A DNA stretch of 12,203 nucleotides. It comes from JAPLFM01 sp964650885 (GTDB lineage Bacteria; Bacteroidota; Ignavibacteria; Kapaibacteriales; UBA2268). The notes beneath the pieces are model-generated. The model saw only the letters and a program-made list of their open reading frames with translations, was not told the DNA's origin and did no database searches. Location of the stretch: the NCBI GenBank assembly GCA_964650885.1, contig CAZYXG010000055.1:1-12203 (forward strand), read 5' to 3'. Position 1 is the stretch's first letter, and each line of letters opens with the position of its first letter. This document shows positions 7,988-12,203 of this stretch, piece by piece. The position numbers and the translations under genes are program-made.

Positions 7988-9756
7988 ACTCCAAAACAAA
8001 TCATTATTAGAACCAAACTAATCCTTGCCCATTCGCTCAAAGTTGGGATATTTGAAACTGCTACGGCTGGTCCTCCAGGATCAGTAATCACCCCATTCAC
8101 AATTCCGTCAAAATCTCCTATGCCGCCATCTGTTAGTGAAAATGTTACGGTTGCTACTTGTTGCCCACCAATTATTTCAGAGCCAAATACCGCATTTGGC
8201 ATAGTGAATATATTACCATTTATATTTTGTTTTCTATAAATATAATTTGTAAGGGAGCTTACGTTATGATAAATTATTTTAATACTTGCCGATGAAGAGT
8301 TTATACTAAATTTAGCAAAACCATACGGATAGGTATAATTATTGTCAGTTGAAGCAGATAATATCTCCACATTATTTAAAGCATTACCATTTTGCGAAAT
8401 AATTGTAATATAACTATTTGATACTTGATTCAAAATAGTTACCACACTACTCTGCAATGAATCTACAATACCATCGCCATTGCCATCGCCATTGTTAGGA
8501 ATAGTTGGAGTATTGCTTTGACTACCAGTAGTTGTGAAAGAAGTTTGACTTCCATAAGCTGTACCTTCGGAATTTATTGCATAAGCTCTAACATAATATG
8601 TAGTTCCAGCAGATAAACCAGTGATATTTGATGTGAATGCACCAGTACCAGTGCCGTCAGTTGTTTTGGTTGAAAGGGCAATAGTTGGGTTAGCTATAGT
8701 ACTCCAAACTATACCTCTTGCTGTTACACTTGCACCTCCATCGCTCGATATATTACCACCAGAAATAGCACTTGTATTGGTTATTGAACTTATGGAACTT
8801 GTGGTAAGCACTGCACTACTTAAACTATAAATCAAAAATCCGCCATTTTCAGCAGAAATATAACCAACCAAATTCTGAGTAACATATACTCTTACTAAAA
8901 GTGAATTTGCAGTAAAACCCGAATATGTTTGAAAAGTCCAATTAGCTCCGCCATCAGTTGTTCGCAGTATTGTGCCTGTTGCGCCCACAGCCCAGCCATA
9001 ATTGTCATTCACAAAATGTACATCATATAATCCTTCCGTAGTTGGACTAGTTTGCCTTATCCAATTTGCACCTCCGTCAAGCGTTTGCAATATAATGCCA
9101 GAATCGCAAACAGCCCACCCTTTAGTTTCAGAAACAAAAGAAAAATCCCAAACCACATTTGAAGTTGTAGAATTTTGAGTGTTCCAATTTATACCACCGT
9201 CAGTAGTTTTCAATATAATCCCAACTTCTCCGCAAGCAAACACATTGCTTGTGCTAACTGCATCAACCCCCCATAGTTTTTGAGTTATGCCAGAGGTTAA
9301 AGTTGCCCAATTTGTTCCACCATCGGTAGTTTTTAGTATTTCCCCTGTTTCACCGACCACCCAGCCATAGTTAGAATTTACAAATGATAAACTCAAAAAT
9401 TTAGTAGTTGAACCAGAAGTCTGTTGCACCCAATTTGTGCCGCCATCGGTTGTGTTTAATATTACTCCAGGGTCACCTACAATCCATCCATTGTTAGCAT
9501 CTACAAATCGTATTTGGTTTAAAAAACCAATTATAACACTAGTTTGTGCAATCCAAGTTGTCCCACCATCAGTTGTTTTGCGAATCGTCCCTCCATCGCC
9601 AACCACCCAACCAACATTGTCATTCAAGAAATACATACCCCAAAGGCTATTTGCTGTGCCAGATGGACTTGCAGTCCAATCGGCAGAAAACATAAATTTA
9701 CTACTAATTAACATTAGTAGTAAATACAAGAAGGAATTCCATTTCATTTTGTACAT
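7954..9756 (-). CDS. secreted Ycf48/BNR-type propeller protein with choice-of-anchor U-type domain and IPTL-CTERM tail
   Basis: A 600-residue surface protein, upstream partner of the RCC1 protein. Signal peptide to about A25 (MFSA, then DWTA). Residues about 30-310 form a propeller of the Ycf48/BNR type, with six TTDGGxxW motifs at 61, 102, 143, 184, 225 and 266 (exactly 41 apart), each preceded by a GWxVGxxGxIL strand. In plants and cyanobacteria Ycf48 is a photosystem II assembly factor; here there is no photosynthetic context and the name would mislead. An Fn3-like domain follows (about 320-410, with DGGASVTARGIVWST and GTTYYVRAYAINS), then the linker DGNGDGIVD (424-432), a choice-of-anchor U-type domain about 436-565 ending LTDGGIGDFDG...TDPGGPA, and IPTLSEWARI at 570-579 with helix and R-N-R basic end. 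The start is ATG 9756 or ATG 9747 (third codon on); the signal peptide suits both. It is likely the first gene of a two-gene operon. Confidence 0.9.
   Translation of the reverse strand: MYKMKWNSFLYLLLMLISSKFMFSADWTASPSGTANSLWGMYFLNDNVGWVVGDGGTIRKTTDGGTTWIAQTSVIIGFLNQIRFVDANNGWIVGDPGVILNTTDGGTNWVQQTSGSTTKFLSLSFVNSNYGWVVGETGEILKTTDGGTNWATLTSGITQKLWGVDAVSTSNVFACGEVGIILKTTDGGINWNTQNSTTSNVVWDFSFVSETKGWAVCDSGIILQTLDGGANWIRQTSPTTEGLYDVHFVNDNYGWAVGATGTILRTTDGGANWTFQTYSGFTANSLLVRVYVTQNLVGYISAENGGFLIYSLSSAVLTTSSISSITNTSAISGGNISSDGGASVTARGIVWSTIANPTIALSTKTTDGTGTGAFTSNITGLSAGTTYYVRAYAINSEGTAYGSQTSFTTTGSQSNTPTIPNNGDGNGDGIVDSLQSSVVTILNQVSNSYITIISQNGNALNNVEILSASTDNNYTYPYGFAKFSINSSSASIKIIYHNVSSLTNYIYRKQNINGNIFTMPNAVFGSEIIGGQQVATVTFSLTDGGIGDFDGIVNGVITDPGGPAVAVSNIPTLSEWARISLVLIMICFGVWYLRNRQLLF
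7986..8054. repeat. 69-bp perfect direct repeat, copy 2 (sorting tail of the Ycf48-type protein)
   Basis: Identical to 6004-6072, including all third codon positions. Its left end runs into the ATG at 7987-7985 that may start the RCC1 gene: A and T of that codon belong to the repeat and the G does not. The equivalent place in copy 1 reads ATA, with no start codon. Confidence 0.97.
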
Positions 9757-9780
9757 ATTTTTTGTTTATATAGAAACATT

Positions 9781-9816
9781 AGTCTAATATTAAGCAAATT
9801 AGCTCAATATTAGACT
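9781..9816. promoter_or_regulatory. 36-bp inverted repeat upstream of the propeller operon
   Basis: Perfect 11-bp arms AGTCTAATATT (9781-9791) and AATATTAGACT (9806-9816); after one A-C mismatch, AGC and GCT extend the stem around loop AAATTA. It lies 25 bp before the start of the Ycf48-type gene. There is no T-run on either side, so it is not a terminator. It could be an operator or a hairpin in the 5' leader of the minus-strand operon. Confidence 0.55.
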
Positions 9817-9921
9817 TAAATCAATAAGTATTAACCCTTAATTATTTAAGGCAACTAGAGTGCCAAGCGAAACAGAAATGAGTTATGAGATATGAGTTTG
9901 AAGTTATGAGTGAAAAATTGT

Positions 9922-9937
9922 CCTCCGCTAACGGAGG
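9922..9937. repeat. small GC-rich hairpin with a distant inverted partner
   Basis: CCTCCG and CGGAGG form a perfect 6-bp stem around CTAA, standing out in AT-rich surroundings. The segment 9927-9944 also matches the reverse complement of 10007-10024 at 15 of 18 positions. It may be a remnant of a dispersed intergenic repeat; no further copy exists in this window. Confidence 0.4.
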
Positions 9938-10163
9938 TGGTTGGCAAAGCAGAACTAAATTTTGAATCAAGGATAACAAGATTTTTTGTGATTCTTTTTG
10001 GTAGACCCAACACCCACCGTTAGCAAGTTGACACCTTCGTTTTTGGGGAGGAACATAGTAAGTACTTGCATTATAACTAAGTTAACCCTTTCTCTATTAA
10101 CCCAAACTAAACTTGGCACAGCATTTTCATTATATGATTTAGCTACTAGTTTTAAGTGTTTTC

Positions 10164-10214
10164 AGTCATATTGACACGAAAACAAAGACAAATTGGCACA
10201 ATTCAAACTGACAT
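10164..10214 (+). promoter_or_regulatory. tandem TTGRCAC-type boxes upstream of dnaK
   Basis: AGTCATATTGACAC (10164-10177) and AGACAAATTGGCAC (10186-10199) agree at 11 of 14 positions and start 22 bp apart, about two helical turns. A third, weaker copy (10201-10214) ends CTGACAT, and another TTGGCAC is at 10113-10119. They lie 33-83 bp before the dnaK start, where a heat-shock promoter or activator site would be expected. TTGGCA or TTGACA could also be a -35 box, but no matching -10 box is clear. Confidence 0.4.
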
Positions 10215-10235
10215 AAATTCATAATTTAAATTAAT

Positions 10236-10239
10236 AAGG
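10236..10239 (+). promoter_or_regulatory. ribosome binding site of dnaK
   Basis: AAGG sits 7 nt before the dnaK ATG, inside TTAATAAGGTTC. It is a short but well-placed Shine-Dalgarno sequence and supports the ATG at 10247. Confidence 0.6.
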
Positions 10240-10246
10240 TTCAAAA

Positions 10247-12151
10247 ATGGGTAAAATCATTGGTATCGACTTAGGTACTACAAATTCTTGCGTAGCGGTA
10301 ATGGAAGGCTCTTCGCCCGAAGTAATCGCAAATTCTGAAGGACAGCGCACCACTCCTTCTATGGTTGGCTTCACAAAATCTGGCGAACGTGCTGTGGGTC
10401 AAGCTGCAAAAAGACAAGCTGTCACTAATCCTAAAAATACAGTTTATTCTGTAAAAAGATTTATGGGACGCAAATTAGACGAAGTAAACGAAGAAACTAA
10501 AATGGTGCCTTACACTATTGTTGGCTCTATGGATAACGCTTCTGTGAAAGTTGATATTGATGGCAGACAATACTCTCCTCAAGAAATTTCAGCTATGATT
10601 TTGACTAAAATGAAGCAAACTGCCGAAGATTACTTAGGTCAGAAAGTGGACGAAGCCGTTATCACTGTTCCTGCTTATTTCAACGATGCTCAACGTCAGG
10701 CAACAAAAGACGCTGGCGAAATCGCTGGACTTAAAGTTCGCCGTATTATCAATGAGCCGACTGCAGCTGCTTTGGCCTATGGCTTGGATAAAAAAGGTCA
10801 GAATATGACTATCGTGGTTTATGACCTTGGTGGTGGTACTTTCGACGTTTCTATTCTTGAAATTGGCGATGGAGTTTTTGAAGTGAAATCTACTAATGGT
10901 GATACTCACCTTGGTGGCGATAACTTCGATCAAAAATTAATTGATTTCCTTGCCGATGAGTTTAACAAAATGGAAGGCACGGATTTGCGTAAAGACCCTA
11001 TGGCTTTGCAAAGATTGAGAGAAGCGGCAGAGAAAGCTAAAATTGAGCTTTCACAAATGCTTCAAACAGATGTGAATTTACCATTTATCACTGCTACTCA
11101 AGATGGACCTAAACACTTAAACGTTACGATTACTCGTTCTAAATTTGAAACTCTTTGTGCTGAACTCTTCAATGCTACTTTGAAACCTTGCGAACAAGCT
11201 ATCAAAGATGCTGGAATTTCTACTAGCCAAATCAATGAAGTTATCTTAGTGGGTGGATCTACTCGTATCCCTAAAATTCAAGAATTAGTGAAAAACTTCT
11301 TCGGAAAAGAGCCATCGAAAGGTGTGAATCCAGATGAAGTTGTCGCTATTGGTGCCGCTATCCAAGGTGGTGTTTTGGCTGGTGACGTACAAGACGTATT
11401 ACTTTTGGACGTTACTCCATTAACGCTTGGTATCGAAACTATGGGTGGCGTTTTGACTCCTATGATTCCTTCCAATACTACTATTCCAACTCGTAAGTCG
11501 GAAGTTTTCTCTACTGCTGCGGACAATCAGTCTTCTGTGGAAATTCATATTTTGCAAGGTGAACGCCCAATGGCAAGAGACAACCGCTCGCTTGGACGTT
11601 TCCATTTGGACGGAATTCCACCAGCTATGCGTGGCACTCCTCAAGTAGAAGTTACATTCGATATAGATGCAAATGGTATTTTATCGGTGAATGCGAAAGA
11701 CAAAGCAACTAATAAAGAGCAAAACATTCGTATCGAATCTTCTAGCGGATTGAGCAAAGAAGAAATTGAGAAAATGAAAAACGATGCTGTTAAAAATTCT
11801 GAAGACGACAAAAAACGCAAAGAAGAAGTGGACTTACGCAATCAGGCAGATGCACTTTTGCACTCTACTGAAAGTCAGCTCAAAGAGCTTGGTGGCAAAT
11901 TGAAACCTGAGCATTTGGCTAAAATAGAAGAAGGAAAAAACCGTTTGGCGAAAGCTATTAAAGACAACCCTGCTGACCTTCGTGCCGCAATGGACGAACT
12001 AAACAACGTTTGGAGCGAAGCAAGTAAGGATATGTATGCCGATGGTGGCGGAGCAGCCCCAACTGCGGAGCAAGCAGCCCCAAGCCCAGAGCCTGAAAGC
12101 ACAGTGGAAGAAGCTGACTACACAGTAGTGGACGACAACGAGAAGAAATAA
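10247..12151 (+). CDS. dnaK: molecular chaperone DnaK (Hsp70)
   Basis: A complete 634-residue Hsp70, close to the usual length. It is the ATP-driven cytoplasmic chaperone that binds exposed hydrophobic segments with DnaJ and GrpE as partners. Hsp70 signatures are all present: GIDLGTTNSCVAV (6-18), VPAYFNDAQRQATKDAG (141-157), NEPTAAALAYG (169-179), DLGGGTFDVSILE (193-205), VGGSTRIPKIQ (335-345), the interdomain linker LLLDVTPL (385-392) and the substrate-binding domain about 393-505. The lid helices follow, and the tail about 597-634 is Gly/Ala/Pro-rich, ending EEADYTVVDDNEKK. The insert around 78-103 is that of the Gram-negative type. No dnaJ or grpE is adjacent: the gene stands alone, between a 490-bp upstream region and its own terminator. 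Codon use is more G/C-rich at third positions than in its neighbours, as expected for a highly expressed gene. Confidence 0.99.
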   Translation: MGKIIGIDLGTTNSCVAVMEGSSPEVIANSEGQRTTPSMVGFTKSGERAVGQAAKRQAVTNPKNTVYSVKRFMGRKLDEVNEETKMVPYTIVGSMDNASVKVDIDGRQYSPQEISAMILTKMKQTAEDYLGQKVDEAVITVPAYFNDAQRQATKDAGEIAGLKVRRIINEPTAAALAYGLDKKGQNMTIVVYDLGGGTFDVSILEIGDGVFEVKSTNGDTHLGGDNFDQKLIDFLADEFNKMEGTDLRKDPMALQRLREAAEKAKIELSQMLQTDVNLPFITATQDGPKHLNVTITRSKFETLCAELFNATLKPCEQAIKDAGISTSQINEVILVGGSTRIPKIQELVKNFFGKEPSKGVNPDEVVAIGAAIQGGVLAGDVQDVLLLDVTPLTLGIETMGGVLTPMIPSNTTIPTRKSEVFSTAADNQSSVEIHILQGERPMARDNRSLGRFHLDGIPPAMRGTPQVEVTFDIDANGILSVNAKDKATNKEQNIRIESSSGLSKEEIEKMKNDAVKNSEDDKKRKEEVDLRNQADALLHSTESQLKELGGKLKPEHLAKIEEGKNRLAKAIKDNPADLRAAMDELNNVWSEASKDMYADGGGAAPTAEQAAPSPEPESTVEEADYTVVDDNEKK

Positions 12152-12161
12152 GAATTGAATA

Positions 12162-12197
12162 AAAAAAAGGTGGGTTAGAAATAGCCCACCTTTTTTT
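12162..12197 (+). terminator. rho-independent terminator of dnaK
   Basis: Stem GGTGGGTTA / TAGCCCACC with one G-T pair around a GAAA loop, extended by seven A's pairing with seven T's that form the U-tract. It starts 11 nt after the dnaK stop. The A-run also makes it usable from the opposite strand. The GAAA loop is the same as in the terminator at 5913-5938. Confidence 0.9.
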
Positions 12198-12203
12198 GGT
12201 TTA

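Larger units (their letters stand above)
9757..10246. other. 490-bp non-coding region between the propeller operon and dnaK
   Basis: No convincing gene lies here on either strand. From left to right it holds a 36-bp inverted repeat (9781-9816), short TATGAG repeats (9884-9910), a GC-rich hairpin (9922-9937), an imperfect inverted pair (9927-9944 with 10007-10024), and TTGRCAC-like boxes (10113-10214) before dnaK. It must contain the promoters of both flanking divergent units. No CIRCE element (TTAGCACTC-N9-GAGTGCTAA) was found. Confidence 0.75.

Noticed and set aside
7954..9756. Naming the Ycf48-like protein a photosystem II assembly factor.
   Set aside because: The repeats match that family, but the protein has a signal peptide, an Fn3-like domain and a sorting tail, and nothing photosynthetic is nearby.
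9437..9787. Open frames opposite the propeller genes and opposite dnaK, for example 9437-9787 plus and 10634-10933 minus.
   Set aside because: They are antisense to well-supported coding sequence, have low-complexity translations and no own start signals.
9881..9910. The TATGAG repeats as a CRISPR-like or microsatellite array.
   Set aside because: Only three short units with irregular spacing are present and there are no spacers of constant length.
9829..10103. The 9-bp direct repeat TATTAACCC at 9829-9837 and 10095-10103, looking like a target-site duplication around an inserted element.
   Set aside because: A 9-bp repeat in about 500 bp of AT-rich DNA is expected by chance roughly once in two tries, and no terminal inverted repeats adjoin it.
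10114..10130. Sigma-54-type promoter upstream of dnaK (TGGCAC-N5-TTTCA).
   Set aside because: The spacing is right but the essential GC of the -12 element is TC. It is kept only as an alternative reading of the TTGRCAC boxes.

Overview
The window looks like chromosome from an AT-rich bacterium of the Bacteroidota/Chlorobiota (FCB) lineage. The evidence is a lipoprotein of the Bacteroidota Ig-like (Big_5) type, a PD40-propeller/OmpA-like envelope protein, a Fn3-like module typical of Bacteroidota surface proteins, IPTL-CTERM sorting tails, few Shine-Dalgarno sequences and probable use of TTG starts. The exact phylum or class cannot be fixed from this sequence alone.

Layout. Positions 1-34 may hold the start of a gene that runs off the left edge (minus strand). 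Then come two minus-strand genes: an SDR-family protein (53-754) whose catalytic Ser and Tyr are both replaced, and a six-helix YihY/BrkB membrane protein (839-1684). A 54-bp divergent gap with a small palindrome separates them from a plus-strand run of envelope genes: an Ig-like lipoprotein (1739-3400), a PD40/degenerate-OmpA protein starting at TTG one base later (3402-5210), and a lipoprotein-type methionine sulfoxide reductase MsrA (5260-5910). A strong hairpin at 5913-5938, usable on both strands, closes this unit.

The facing minus-strand unit (9756 down to 5978) encodes two large secreted proteins built on one plan: signal peptide, beta-propeller, Fn3-like domain, calcium-loop linker, choice-of-anchor-U-type domain and IPTL-CTERM tail. 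They differ in the propeller. The upstream protein has six Ycf48/BNR-type repeats spaced exactly 41 residues apart; the downstream one has seven RCC1 repeats. The genes overlap, and their sorting-tail codons share a 69-bp stretch that is identical at the DNA level. This pair is the most unusual part of the window. No exosortase is encoded here, so the sorting enzyme must lie elsewhere.

A 490-bp non-coding region (9757-10246) follows. It contains a 36-bp inverted repeat next to the propeller operon, short repeats and a GC-rich hairpin in its middle, and a set of TTGRCAC-like boxes before dnaK. The classical CIRCE element is not present. A complete dnaK (10247-12151) with a strong terminator (12162-12197) ends the window.

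No CRISPR array, tRNA, rRNA, transposase or phage gene was seen.
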